This document shows, in pieces, positions 43,383-55,116 of a DNA stretch of 64,000 nt. The DNA is taken from contig NC_063069.1 of assembly GCF_022605165.1 (NCBI RefSeq), forward strand, positions 3,782,001 to 3,846,000, given 5' to 3'. A program made the translations under genes and the position numbers. Below the pieces are notes generated by a model. It saw nothing but the letters and a program-made list of their open reading frames with translations, was not told the DNA's origin and did not search any database. The DNA is from Purpureocillium takamizusanense (lineage: Eukaryota; Ascomycota; Sordariomycetes; Hypocreales; Ophiocordycipitaceae). Position 1 is the stretch's first letter. Every line of letters begins with the position of its first letter.

Positions 43383-45190
43383 TGATACGTGTAAGCCGTC
43401 GAATATCGCTCTACATGTGTAAGTAATGAATAGTGCAAACACTAGCTGGTGATGCAGACCTCGCTTCAGTACCAGATACTGCTGTGAAGGGTTAGGGGTT
43501 GAAGGGACAGCATCGGTAGAGAATGACATCATTGATGGTGAGGTTAGATCAGCTCAAAGAAGTGTTCAAGGTAGTGGCAGGCCACTAGAATTTCAGCAAA
43601 CGTGCTTTCTTTATGGTATCTCAAGGACGATGGGATGTGGCGTCGGTTTACGCTCTGCGCCGCCATAAGCAAGCGATGCCAGTGAAGTGTGTTTGAAAGC
43701 CCGTCAACCACAATGGCACCGTAGCCTGTACTGTGTACTCGCCCTAAAGTTAGTATTCTTTGGTTGGCTTAGTTATGGGAAAGGAAGAAGGTAAACTGTC
43801 TCGGATCAAAATTCAATCGATAGGTTTTGCGACAACGCTGCTTGAAAAGCTGCCAACAATCCCACAACTCGGCAGTGACAGATCGGGCTCTATCGCTTTC
43901 TAGGCTATATCAAGCTGAACTCCGACCGACACGTACTTGTATACTCCCGGTGTGGGACTTGTGGAGGCTAACACGGTGACGAACGCTCTGCCCGGGCAAA
44001 CCGTCCTTGAAGCTTGCACGTTGGTGATGTGAGGGTCTCATTTCTAGCCGGACTGAAGTAGGAAGGTCGCACTGGCATTGCGCTCGATGTCTAAACCGTA
44101 GCTAGAGAACTTGTCGGCATATCGTAGGAGAGACATGGTCCCAGAACCCTCCTGATGCCAGAAACATCTGTGTTGGGAAATAGAAAAAAGCGAATGGAAT
44201 GATCCGCGCAGGGTTCTTGCAGGGTCCTGAAAAGCCAACCCGGCCTGGTGAATGCCACACGCGGTGCGATCCTGACCCGGATTGGTGGTTGGTTGATGAG
44301 TTGCACTGATGTCACGGCCCAGGGCTGGCAGACTTTGTCGCAAGTGCGAAGGGGCCATGCTTTGAACCGAATCGGATTATGCCCGAGTGGCAGTCGTCTT
44401 GCGCGTGGGCATTGAATTCACGGATGAAAGGACCGGGATTTCAGGAACAATGAAACGTTGGTGCTTTGATACAAAAAAAATCCAAATTCTGACTTTAATA
44501 AGTGGCTGAAAACTGAGAAGCTTCTTCCGTAGAGACGCATGTGGCTCTTGCGCAGACCGAACACCAAGGATGTGCGCGTGTTCATCTGGTGTACAATCTG
44601 CACGGCATCAATGTATTTTATGGATACTAAGCCCGCAAATTGAGACTAGACGCGTGTCATTGCAAGCCTCTAACGCGAAAGGGGACTCACGAAGTACCTG
44701 CGTACTTCATACTGCCGGGGACACAACCAACGTACCCCTTGGGAGCCTGAAGCTTGAAAGATTCCAAAGATGCCATTTGACGTAAGACCCATGGCAGGTC
44801 ATGGATTCCAGGGGGCAAAGCGCTTCCCCCAGCCGTGGGCCATGATACACAGCCAGGGCGTCGATGGAAGCGGGGCAACGTTTCCCTCTCCTTTATGCCG
44901 AAAGACGCTAGCGAGGCCAAATGAACCGATCTCAAAGTTAGTACTCCGTACTTGTCGTCACGATAGTAGCGACTCTGGCGCCTTTACCCCTGTTGATGGA
45001 CATCCCTGCCACTTGCAAGTAACCGGCAACAGGACTTGCGGGTGCTGAAGCAATTGGGAGGAGCCAGCACGATAAGCGTGCCAGACCGTCTCATGGCTCT
45101 TGAATATGATAGCTCTCGCTCGCCCACGAAAGTTAGCATTACATGCCTCTTCATTTGTTTCCGCGCATGTTACCTCATGTATCGATATAA
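43383..45190. other. Intergenic
   Basis: 1.8 kb with no supportable gene on either strand. Frames of up to 104 codons (44044-44358, -) lack recognisable domains. Confidence 0.45.
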
Positions 45191-46996
45191 ATGGAATCAC
45201 CATTGACGTCTAATGTGTTACTAGGCCTTAATATTCTACAGGCGCGTCTGTCGCTTCTGAGAATCGGAAAACCGGCTCGCCTACAGTTTCGCAGATTTCT
45301 CATCCTTGTGCCGCTCCTTTTGTTGACTGGACTGTATTTAACTGCATCGCCTCAAGGGACGTTCGATCTACGAGGACACATTTCGCGCCCTAGACCGTCT
45401 GCGTCTTCCGACACGAAACACTCAACCTTTGAAGAGGCCCTCGCTCGCGTCATCGAACTTTTGCCGGGACCAGACGAACGCGATAGGCTACTGCGACCGA
45501 TCGAAGATCAGCGTGAACAAAGGTTACGTGAGCTCGCCGCCCGGGTGCGGTGTTATAAGAACCTTCTAAAAGCATGGGAAGAACTACACGGGCTCGATGA
45601 CGACGACGGACGCGGATTCGTCCGCGATAATATTATACAACAACTGCGCGAACTCTATGACGAGGACGAATTTCGTTCGGAGAAGCTTTTGAAGGACGGT
45701 TTCACGCATACCATCCACTCATACGAAAACTTCCGGTACTTACTATCAGCACTTGGGTCGTCGCTGTTCCCGGGGACTGCACCGTATTCTACCGACCACA
45801 TAGCACTGCACTTGCATATCAAGCAAGGTGGACGGGGGATCGTCTTCGCGGCAGGAAACAAGCATGCAGAGTATCTACTATCCTCCATCCCAGCTCTTCG
45901 GGAGATGGGTTGCACATTGCCAGTTGAGGTTATGTATCTCGGCGATGCGGACCTTAGCCAGGACAACCGCGATCGCCTGGAGGCCCTTAGTGCTGTTACG
46001 ACTCGCAACATGGCCCAGATGACGGGTCACACCGGAATGGAGCTAAACAGCTACGCCAGCAAGCCGTTTTCAATTCTTCTATCGAGCTTTCGAGAAGCCC
46101 TGTTCATTGACGCGGACTGCTTCTTTTTCCAGAACCCAGCAGCCCTTTTCGACAGCCAGTGGTACAACGAGACAGGGGCGTTGTTCTTCAGGGATCGGCG
46201 AGTAGGTCCGCACCCGAGAAAAGAGTGGCTGGAGCAGATACTGCCGGAACCGGTGTCCGAGAAGGCGATGGGGAGCCGATTCTGGACCGGCGAGAGCTCG
46301 CATGAGCAAGAGTCTGGCCTAATTCTCGTAGACAAGTGGCGCCACTTTGTGAGCCTTCTTCTGGTCACCCGCCTCAACGGCCTCGAGAGATTCTCTGAGA
46401 ACGGGGGCGCTGGTGTCTACGAGATGGTACATGGTACGAGAAGTCATTAATTCCATACGCTGTGCGCCCTTGGAGCATTGGGGAAGTCTAACCTTCGTTT
46501 ATTAGGCGACAAGGAGACATTTTGGCTGGGCTGGGAGCTGGCCGGCGACGTGGACTATAGCTTCCACCCCGGCGCCGTCGCGGGCATGGGTGCTGCTCGA
46601 GTTGTTGTGCCAGAGCGCGGGAACCAGACCTCACAAGCCGACGAAGCGAAGCTTGATTACGACGTGTGCAAGCTCTGCTCGTCGCAACTGCTGCACATGG
46701 ATGCGGATGGTATGCCCCTCTGGGTAAATGGCTGGATCCTAGGGAACAAGAATCAGGACCCCCAACACTGGGAGTACGGTGCGTGGCAGCACTACGCCGT
46801 CGAGCCACCAACGAACTCCTCCCAAGGCGCCCTGGAATGGGAGCTGGGCCTAGACAACTACTGCTGCATCACGGTGGCTTGCCAGGGAAAGCGCAACTTT
46901 ACCGAAGAGCAGCAGGCGATTTTGGCGGTTCTGATCAACAAGGCGATGGAGGTGGGCGCCAGCATCCGCGATAACCAGACGGATACAATCACTTGA
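45191..46996 (+). CDS. Alpha-1,3-mannosyltransferase-like, GT71 (MNN1 family)
   Basis: Type II Golgi membrane glycosyltransferase that would add terminal alpha-mannose to glycoproteins using GDP-mannose. The model is 577 aa from exons 45191..46433 and 46506..46996 (intron 72 nt, GTACGA...TTAG). It has a short cytosolic tail, a single hydrophobic anchor FLILVPLLLLTGLYL near 36-50, a coiled, charged stem (about 75-170), then the catalytic domain. GRGIVFAAGNKHAEYLLSSI and VEVMYLGDADL are family segments. The DxD metal motif is D307-A-D309 in FIDADCFFFQNP. The segment HEQESGLILVDK follows, and the second exon begins GDKETFWLGWEL. C-terminal CKLCSSQ and NYCCI cysteines are present. It looks complete and intact. 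Confidence 0.92.
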
Positions 46997-47667
46997 CGGC
47001 GCTGGGAAGACGGTCAAGTATACTGTACCATGTTTTCACGCCCGCCTGGTCCAATACGTCTCGGCCATGCGCTCGTCCGTGGCGCGGCATGTACATTTGC
47101 GATTTTTCTCGGTGGGCAACTATGAGGTACGTGTGGCAATTGTGGTGTATGGAGACAATGTTCTTGTTGGGTCGATTCAACGCCGAATTGTTACATGTGT
47201 CGTGCGAGGGTTCGCGAGATGGGTTGATTTGCGGCCTGGCGCCCTCATTGGTTTACCGCAGCAACTAAATAACGAGTCAGACTATATTCTGGGTAACAAA
47301 AGTCTTCTCATTCGAGATGGTGAGGCGTGGTGGCGGGTTGAATGATGGAAGTAGCCGTCGCACTCGGCACTTAGTAGAGATTGAAGGGCAGCGTGTTATT
47401 GCGTATCGTTCATGTTATAGCGGGGTCCACAGCGATTGAACTCATTGAGGATTCCGAACCCCGCGTTGTTGGGACTGGATCCCGGCTCGACACTCAAAGT
47501 GAGCCTCGGCCGAACTCACTGACCGTCTAACCCTACCTTGTCAAATCCCCATTCCATTCCATTCCTCAACCGCCGAGCAGTCCGCAGCATCCAGAGCATC
47601 GGAAGCGATCGTGAACCACGAATCCTTCTGTTGACCCCGACTCTGCTGTGAGCTTCGTAGAGCGACC
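46997..47667. other. Intergenic
   Basis: 3' flank of the mannosyltransferase and promoter of the DJ-1-like gene. A 92-codon frame (47067-47345, +) has no recognisable features and is not called. Confidence 0.45.
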
Positions 47668-48726
47668 ATGGCCAAGGTTATCATCCTCATGGCCGACTAC
47701 GGGCATGACCCGACAGGTGCGCATCCTCATCGTCATCAACGGACCATCCGAAACTAATCGGATGTCGCGCAGAAACGGCCGTCCCATATGCGGCATTCAA
47801 AGACGCGGGGTTCGACGTCAGATTCGCGACTGAGAGCGGCAAGGCACCGGGCTGCGACAGCCGCATGCTCCAGGGCATCACGCAAAAGATTCTCGTAGGC
47901 GCTCACCATCGGCGCATCCAAACCAAACACACGGACTGATACTGATACGTGACGAATTTTCTTGACCAGGGCGCAACGCAGTCCACCATCCAGCTCTACA
48001 ACGCCATGGCCTCGTCGGCTGAGTTCAAGAAGCCCCTCTCTTGGACCGCCTCCGGCTTCTCCCTCGCGCCGTACAACCTCGTCTTCCTCCCCGGCGGACA
48101 CGAAAAGTCCGTTCGCCAGATTATCGACTCGGCTGCGGTTCACACGCTGCTGCTAGACTACTTCCCGTCCACGGCAAAGTCAACGGCGAGCGACGGTAAG
48201 AAGGCGGCGGCGGCAGTCGGTGCGATCTGCCACGGCGTCATGGTGCTGTCGGAGGCGCGGCGCCGGGACGGCGACGGACGGAGCGTGCTTCACGGGGTGA
48301 CGACGACGACTCTGCCGGCCAGGTTTGAGCAAATGGCGTTCTGGGGGACGAGGGCTTTCCTAGGGGATTACTACAAGACGTACGGAGCTGGGAGCGATGA
48401 CGTGGAGGACTCGGTGAGTGTTGACCTTGGCTTGAGACATGGCATGTGTGAGAGACATGCTTACAATCTTGTGCACAGGTCCGGAAGGCGGTTGGTGATC
48501 CGTCGCACCTGAAAATCAGTCTCTCCCCGTCCCCGTATGTCGCCACGACGCCCACGGAGGTGGCTTTTCTTTTGCTGACATAGTGGACAGGTTTGTAGTC
48601 GAGGACGAAAACTTCAACTACATCAGTGCTAGATTTCCCGGAGATGTGCCGCTCATGGCCGAGAGGATGGTCAAGCTGGTACAAGACCTAACAGCCGGAG
48701 AGTCTGGTACGTCTGGCTCGGCTTAG
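47668..48726 (+). CDS. DJ-1/PfpI superfamily protein
   Basis: Class-I glutamine-amidotransferase-like protein of the DJ-1/Hsp31/PfpI group. Members act as glyoxalase III-type, chaperone or isomerase enzymes. The model is 268 aa from exons 47668..47716, 47773..47894, 47970..48413, 48479..48534 and 48591..48726. The N-terminus KVIILMADYGHDPTETAVPY includes the conserved Glu17. YNLVFLPGGH precedes the nucleophile elbow AICHGVM with Cys144-His145. The lid segment contains RFEQMAFWGTRAFLGDYYKTYG, and the C-terminus is FVVEDENFNYISARFPGDV. The longer length and PfpI-like lid fit the fungal DJ-1/PfpI family proteins seen near secondary-metabolite genes. It is probably cytosolic. Substrate unknown. 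Confidence 0.9.
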
Positions 48727-49501
48727 GTACGAATGATATTTTTTTTGGTGGTCACAGGGACCAGCACTGGGGCAAGTACTGCAGCATCACTGTGACGGAT
48801 TGATGACGGAGTGCCAGCGATAGGGTATAACAGTTTGCGCAGTTGTACGGGCGATCTTGCAAATGTGCGGCAGGGGGTCGCTGAGGCGAGGAGCTTGACT
48901 CCTAAGGGGTTTGCCTCCTGCCTCGGCAGGAGCAATGTGTAAGTAACAAAATGCCGTGGGTGAATAATGCTATTGTTTGTTGCATGACGCCAAATTGTCG
49001 CCTTGCGACGATCTTTCCCTGGCCATGTGGTGTCGAGGAACGGCATTGCAGGGCACGTGGCGGCGTGCTACTCTGTTGTTGTCACGATGACGTTGAGGCG
49101 ACGCACACAACGCCTCAGACAATGGTACGCCACACGTTAGAATCCCGCCCAGGGATTGTGTTTATTGCCGAATTGAGTAACAATGTCAAGAGGGAGATCG
49201 GGGCATGCAGGTGTAAATGGGCGACGACGTGTGAAAGACTGGTGTAAGTGGCGAACCCGACAACATCATCATGACCGTAAAGTGCAACGCGCGGAGTCGC
49301 GATTCCAGATCGTGGCGCACAGAAGCCTGATTTGAGCGGGCTTCGGCATCGAGTGCCGCACCGTTCGGAACACGTCGCCCGTGAAAGGCTCGATCGGGGT
49401 ACTTATAAGCATCCGCACTCTGCAAGATAGGACGGTGTTCGCAACATCACAACCACCATATACCCGAATACAACCTAGCACACGCTGCAACAAACACCAT
49501 C
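48727..49501. other. Intergenic, stress-type promoter
   Basis: 3' flank of the DJ-1-like gene, then the promoter of the repetitive protein. CTTATAAGC at about 49402-49410 is a good TATA box roughly 95 nt before the start codon, followed by a CA-rich leader. No gene is seen. Confidence 0.45.
49402..49410 (+). promoter_or_regulatory. TATA box of the four-repeat protein
   Basis: CTTATAAGC, about 95 nt upstream of the ATG at 49502. Confidence 0.55.
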
Positions 49502-50281
49502 ATGAGTCCTCTTGGAAACAAAACCAGCAAGAACAATCCCTACGGCACGCCCACCATTCCGGGGGCTGCCGGGCCACACGTCGGCATGGGACCCGATGCT
49601 CACCTCCCCGGTCCGGCGCCTCACACGGCAGGTCCGCATCGACATGACCTCCTTAACAAGCTCGACCCGACGGTCGACAGCCAGTCCGGCGGCGCGCAGG
49701 TCCTGGGACCCGGCGTCCAAGGCACCGGCCGACAAGCTGCCGTTGCGCAGCCGGTCCCTCCGACAGCCACCGCCGCGGCCGGAGGAGGGATGCCGCCGGG
49801 CAATCACGCCGTGAGCGGCGTCGGAGGCAACTACACGCACGGCCCGCCGCAGCACAACTCCCGTCTGGCCAACACGCTAGACCCGCGTATCGACGCGACC
49901 GTGGCCAACGGCCAGGTGACCACGGCGGCGGCGGCTCCCGCCCCCGGCACGGCGGCTCCGGGGTTCGCACCGGGACAGAACGCGGGCGCCCTTGGAGGCG
50001 TCCCGGAGGGCACGTATGGCCCGCACCGCACGCGAGCGGGCAACGCGCTGGACCCCACCGTCGACTCGGACCTCGACAGGACGCCGCGCGGCATGGCGCA
50101 GCAGGGGGGAGGCGCGTACGGCGCCACGGGAGCGGTGGCGGGCGGCGGCCGCGTGAGGGACGAGAGGCTCCCGGGTCCGGCCCCGCACACGGCCGGGCCG
50201 CACCGGTCTGACCTGATGAATAAGCTGGACCCCAAGGTGAACAGCAAGATGGAGGGCGTGCCGGCGCGGCAGTACAGGTGA
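49502..50281 (+). CDS. Hydrophilic four-repeat protein (GPH...N-x-LDP-x-V-D-S repeats)
   Basis: Intronless 259-aa protein without cysteine or tryptophan. It contains four copies of a roughly 22-27-residue repeat at about 34-60, 111-132, 171-190 and 223-248. The common core is GPHR/QH-x-x-x-L-x-N-x-LDP-x-V/I-D/N-S/A; repeats 1 and 4 are extended to LPGPAPHTAGPHR. Linkers are Gly/Ala/Pro/Gln-rich. There is no signal peptide or membrane segment. The composition (disordered, glycine-rich, hydrophilic) resembles LEA/hydrophilin-type stress proteins. Similar fungal proteins carry labels such as cell surface protein without functional proof. The TATA-box promoter with a CA-rich leader suggests inducible, high-level expression. 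Confidence 0.8.
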   Translation: MSPLGNKTSKNNPYGTPTIPGAAGPHVGMGPDAHLPGPAPHTAGPHRHDLLNKLDPTVDSQSGGAQVLGPGVQGTGRQAAVAQPVPPTATAAAGGGMPPGNHAVSGVGGNYTHGPPQHNSRLANTLDPRIDATVANGQVTTAAAAPAPGTAAPGFAPGQNAGALGGVPEGTYGPHRTRAGNALDPTVDSDLDRTPRGMAQQGGGAYGATGAVAGGGRVRDERLPGPAPHTAGPHRSDLMNKLDPKVNSKMEGVPARQYR

Positions 50282-51265
50282 TGGAGAGCGAGACGAGACA
50301 GAGGAGGAGCAATGGGGCTGGTGAGGATATGTTGAGAAATGATGATGGCAAGATTTGGCTAACGGCACAGAGGCGGGTGGTCCGATTCCAGTAGCTTACA
50401 ATACCCCTCATACCTACGACTGTACTTGGGTAAATTGGCCATTTCTCGTTTCATTCGCTGGTGTGATCTATGGGAGCGACTTGGCTTGCCTGCCTCGCTG
50501 GTGAGCGAACATTTTAACAACATACCAACTTACAGGTCTGGGGAGCAGGAAGAGGGGAAGGGACCATAGCCCACTGAGGAGGCCAAACTATAGCGGCGGC
50601 TGTGGAGCTCGTCCCCGCTAAGGCCCTGCTCGGCACGCGCGGTTAGTGTAACCGCGATTTTGAAAAGTGACATTGGGACCCGCTTTCCGGCTTGGCCAGG
50701 GTTCCAAGCTAATGTACCGTATTATACAGCAGTTTTCCGACGCCCGGGCACCTGCAGCAGGCCGTAGGGCTCTCTCCCCCCATGCGATACACCGAATTGG
50801 AACCGGTTGGATCCAAACCCAATCAACGGGGCATCTGAATTGGTTGGTTGCCAAGCATAGGGAGCATGATTCCGGTTGAGTTGGACTCACAGTTGGAGTA
50901 TCCAACGGCTCTAACTGTTGGAAACGGTTGGTTAATGACGCACTCTGAGTCACATAAAGCCAACGCTGACCCTCGTGGCATCCTCGAGTTCATGGGGGAG
51001 CCAATACAGGCACGGACCCCCGTGCCTTGAAAGGGGCACCGGTCTGTGCCCCTCCTGTTACTGCCGCCGCTGGTTGGCCCGCCGGCGGCTCGCGGGTCCG
51101 CAGCCCAGCCAACCCTATGGCTCCTAGACCCCGCATGGGGATGGTGATTAGACGCTGATTTCGGAATAGTGGCGTAACCGATGAATACGAGCCGAGACTC
51201 CGGTATAAGATGTCGCGTCGCAGCTACCCAGGGAGCCAGCAACTTGACTTGATCAGATTGTTAAA
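50282..51265. other. Intergenic with GGTTGG-rich segment
   Basis: No gene is seen. Between about 50795 and 51115, GGTTGG/CCAACC words recur (for example GGAACCGGTTGGATCC, GAATTGGTTGGTTGCC, GAAACGGTTGGTTAAT), possibly a degenerate DNA-transposon derivative. Confidence 0.4.
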
Positions 51266-51780
51266 ATGGCCACGCAGGAAAATATTCAACATCTTATCCA
51301 AATTCGCAACGCTCGGCTAAAGGAAGCGTCGGAGGCGCGCGACGTAGATGCGCTCATGAAATGGCAGGCCGCCGATACCACATTTATAGACAAGAGTGCG
51401 CTAACCCTGACTTTGGATTGCGATTACGTCTTGCGTTTTGCTAATTGTTAGTGCATGGCATCGTCGTCTCTGGCTGGGACGCCGTCCGCGACCACTATGC
51501 ACAAATCTACCTCGCCATGCCGACGTTTCGCATCCTCCAATCCGAGACAACCGGATATACCCCCGAATTCGTGGTTAGCGAGTTTGAGTGTGAGGCCGTT
51601 CCTGGCGCGGATATGCCGCAGTGGGGCGTAAAGAAAGGTGACGTCCTTCGAATGAAGGCTGTTTCTATGTTTTGGTGGCGATGGGAAGGCAAAGGCGGGT
51701 GGATGGGCGCCTTGGACGATGAGGCTGTCAGTGGATGGAAGATTTATAGAGAGAGGGTATACGTTATGCCGGGGTTGTGA
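51266..51780 (+). CDS. SnoaL/NTF2-like small protein (152 aa)
   Basis: The model has exons 51266..51395 and 51452..51780 (56-nt intron, GTGCGC...TTAG). The first exon gives a helical start (MATQENIQHLIQIRNARLKEASEARDVDALMKWQ) followed by the strand TTFIDK. The second exon starts MHGIVVSGWDAVRDHYAQIYLAMPTFRI and continues with EFVVSEFECEA and AVSMFWWRWEGKGGWMGALDDEAVSGWKIYRERVYV. The pattern alpha, alpha, then curved beta sheet with the WKIYRERVY closing strand matches the NTF2-like/SnoaL fold (polyketide cyclase, small hydrolase or isomerase). Function cannot be assigned. The gene is isolated in a low-complexity neighbourhood. Confidence 0.7.
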
Positions 51781-52341
51781 CCATCTGCAGGCTATCCTGT
51801 GTAAATCATCTAAACTGATGTTTACGCACTTTTAAATATATTGAAATTTAAGAAAACGTATGTCTATCGTGATAAGGGTTACGCGCTAATTACCTAATAT
51901 GGACGCTTCCTTTAGCTTAGGCACTTATATAGTCTCGCTATATATGCGTCGCTATCTGCCGTTACCTGGGATTTTTTCGTTTTGAACCCGACGTCAGCTA
52001 TTCTAAGTGTGTTTTCCTCGACGTGCTCTTCGGACCTAGGCGCAGATATCCCTCTATTGGCTTATGTGAATTACGGCGCGATCGCACCTCTTAACCGATA
52101 ACGTAAGTAAGAGGTACCACGGGAAGATAACCCCTATGGGGATTCACCCGCGGTCTACTAATTGCGGAGACTGTAGGTACCTTACCCAATTGAAAGCAGG
52201 GAGCGCCGAATGCCCCGCCTCGACCAAAAATCCATCGTGCAGTTAGTTATCGCCACCGCCTCTTCAGTGCCGCCTTGCGTCAAACCACAAAACTTCCCAT
52301 TGCCACCGCCATCGTCGTGTAACCGCAATTGCATCGCAACC
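51781..52341. other. AT-rich intergenic stretch
   Basis: 51780-52140 is the most AT-rich stretch I noticed (TATATATAT words, AAATATATTGAAATTTAAG). It could be a repeat-induced mutated relic. No gene is seen. Confidence 0.45.
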
Positions 52342-53848
52342 ATGGCCCAATCCAAGGCGGCCAAGCGCAAGCGCAAGGCACAGGCGCAAGTCGAGCATCC
52401 CAACAAAGCCACCAGGACCGCCTCTCCGTCCACCGAAAACGGCACCGGCGGCTTCGAGCCCAAGAGCCTCCAGACGGTCATCTCGGACGAGGAGCTCGAA
52501 ATCACCATTGACACCCTCGCGACCCTCGCCCAGTACCCCGGCCTGACCAAGTCGAAGCTGTGCAAGGACCTGAGGGTCGCCGTGTACGACTTTCGCCAGT
52601 CGTGCACTACAGGTGTCAACGCTGCTGGTAGGCATAACGTTTATGGTGCTTCTACCTGGCACACAGAGGCTGACACTTCGTCTAGATGGCGCCAATCTAA
52701 CTGCCCGCGTGTCCGCCGCCCTTGCCGACGAGAAATACCTCGAGGCCAGGATCCTTCTCGCCGAGATGCGCCTCCGCGGCCAGGAGCCCAAGCTCGGCGC
52801 CCTCTGCCGCTGGGTCCGCGACCTCGACGTCGTCACGCAGCCCAAGGGCGTCAGCATCGTCGGCCCCGAGCGCTCCACCAAAGACATGGAACTGCTGGGC
52901 GTCCTGGATGCCGTTCTGCGTGTGACCTGTCCGGTGGACACGAGCGCCGCCAAGGCTGCGACCGACCTGTCTTCGCACATCGCCTTCCAGACGACCTGGG
53001 ATCTGCGGCACGCCACCGCATCGCCACACCAGGTGTACGCCTCGGTTCTCGACAAGTCGATTCTCTCTTCTGCGCCAAAAGAGTCCTTGCGTATTATCGA
53101 GACGACGCCCGGCCATCTCCGGAAGCCGCCCAACCACCACCCCGCCATCCTCTACACCACCGAGCCAGACAGCGTTGTGCTCTCGCCCGAATCCCAAGAC
53201 ATCACCTTCCACAACCATCCCAGCGTGCCGAACCTTGGCCTCGCCACCAATGTCCTCTCTCCCGCCGAGTGCAAGGCCATCATCGCCGCTGGTGAGAGCG
53301 TCGGCTTCATCCCCGACACGCCCATCCGCGAGGGCGGAGATACCAGTGTTCTTGCGCACAACTTTTACTGGATCGTCGACACGGCCTTCCATGACAAGCT
53401 CTGGGCTCGCATGGCGCCCTTTGTACCCACTGCGGTCAACGGCCGACTCGCACGGGGCCTCAACCGGCGATTCCGCGTCTACCGCTACGTCCCGGGCGCC
53501 GAATACCGCTGCCACATTGACGGCGCCTGGCCCCCATCAGGCATTCGCCCCGACGACACATATGTATACGACGACTCACCGCCGGAGAAGAAGCAAAGTT
53601 CGCTCTTCACCTTTTTGCTCTACCTCAACGACGAGTTTGAGGGCGGGGAGACGACCTTTTTCATCCCCGGCCAGCGTGAGGGAGTTCTCAATGCGTATCC
53701 CGTGCGACCCGTCATGGGCGGCGTGGCCGTCTTTCCCCATGGCGAGACCAACGGAGCGCTGCTGCATGAGGGAACTAGTGTCAAAAAGGGCGCCAAATAC
53801 ATCATCAGAACGGACATTGAATACGATGTGGAGCCTTCGGAGGCCTAG
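52342..53848 (+). CDS. Prolyl 4-hydroxylase-type 2OG-Fe(II) dioxygenase
   Basis: Predicted iron- and 2-oxoglutarate-dependent hydroxylase, 482 aa from exons 52342..52627 and 52686..53848 (58-nt intron, GTAGGC...CTAG). The N-terminal half is unusual: a basic start (MAQSKAAKRKRKAQAQ, a possible nuclear signal) and a helical region without known domain (about 40-180). The catalytic jelly roll covers about 270-482. Fe ligands are H372-x-D374 in YRCHIDGAW and H456 in LLHEGTSVKKGAKY; Lys466, ten residues after H456, is the expected 2-oxoglutarate C5-carboxylate contact. The strand FTFLLYLNDEFEGGETTFF is a P4H hallmark. There is no secretion signal, so a cytosolic or nuclear substrate is likely. The start at 52342 is preferred to an in-frame ATG at 52210. 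Confidence 0.88.
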
Positions 53849-54215
53849 AGCCCCCGTACCGCATGCTGGGCCTAGAAGTCTTGACAACATCATGGACCAT
53901 CATGACCGCAGAGCTGGCGCGATTACTACCTTGATGCATGACGAACTGCGGCCGGACACCCGCCAAACTCCAATCGTTGCCTTCAACGACTCGTTGCAAA
54001 ACCCCCTCTTCTTGCGATGACGCGATCGTCTGCGTTTGACTTCAAGCCGCGTGGTGTGTGTCCAGGCATATGACACAAGACCCGCGTCTGTGTGTTGTGT
54101 GCCTGGACTCGATATCGGACCGAACGAGGCGGCCAACGCATACATCACGCCTTGACGGCCTGCAGCGTAAACGAGTGAGGCAGCCGCCACGGTCGGTCCG
54201 TCAACGACCACTCCC
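53849..54215. other. Convergent intergenic spacer
   Basis: Lies between the 3' ends of the dioxygenase (+) and methyltransferase (-). Nothing further is seen. Confidence 0.45.
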
Positions 54216-55116
54216 CTACGAAGCCGTCAGTTCAGTCACATCATGGTCCGGTCCTTCCACCATCCGCTGCTGCTCACCTCGCTCATCCTTGGTCATTTGC
54301 CCCGGCAATGCATTCCAAGGCACGCTCTGGTGCTCCGCCAGTCCCGTCACGGTCATCCCCTCCTCCAGCAGAGCCTGCACAATTTCCCCGATGCCGTGGT
54401 TAAACGTTGCGGTTTGCGTTGCCTGGAACTTGTAAACCCCCGCGTCGACGTACCCATCCGGATCATCAAACAGCGTTGCCTCCCCGTCGCGCTCAAAGTA
54501 CGGGTAGCCGAGCACTAGGTCGTCGGTGCGCGCCTCATCCAGGGCCCAGAGCACGGGATGGCCGTCGCGCAGAAACAACCGCCCTCCTGGCTTGAGGAGG
54601 CCATGGACCACCTTCGCCCACTGCACTATACTAGGCAGCCAGCATATGGCCCCTATGCCCGTGTAGACGAGGTCAAAGGTGCACTGGGACAAGGTCGCGG
54701 GGGCATCGTACACGGTTGCTTCGACAAAGACCAGCTTCTCGCCGCCCGTGCCGTCCGTGGCGCTCGCGAGCTTGCGCGCTTCGGAGAGCGATACGCCCGA
54801 GAAGTCAAGCCCCGTAACGGATGAGGCGCCCAACCGCGCGAGACTCAGGGAGTCGGTCCCAATGTGGCACTGTAGGTGGACGCATGGCAGGCCTGTAATG
54901 TCGCCGAGCAGCGGGCGGTCAAACTCGACAACCCCGCTGAGAAAGGCTGGATCGGAGAGGAAATTTCGGACACAGTAATCTCGAGATGCGGCATGCTGGA
55001 CTTGTCAGCTACTACATGCATTCTTGGAGTGGTGGGTTTTGGGGGAGGAAGGGGGAGATTCTCACGACGGGCGCGCGCTCATCCCAGTTGGCACGATTGA
55101 GCTCTTCATAGTCCAT
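54216..55116 (-). CDS. Class I SAM-dependent methyltransferase
   Basis: Soluble methyltransferase of 276 aa from exons 55116..55066 and 54995..54216 (70-nt intron, GTGAGA...TCCAG, phase 0). The short first exon encodes MDYEELNRANWDERAPV, which joins to HAASRDYCVRNFLSDPAFLSGVV. SAM motif I is HLQCHIGTDSLSLARLG, followed by VTGLDFS (acidic loop), FDLVYTGIGAICWLPS (motif IV region) and LLKPGGRLFLRDGHPVLW (post-motif). The sequence style, especially NRANWDERAP and LQCHIGTDSLSLARLGA, is that of a bacterial-type family also found in fungi. The acceptor substrate is unknown. It converges on the dioxygenase gene, with a 367-bp gap between stop codons. Confidence 0.9.
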
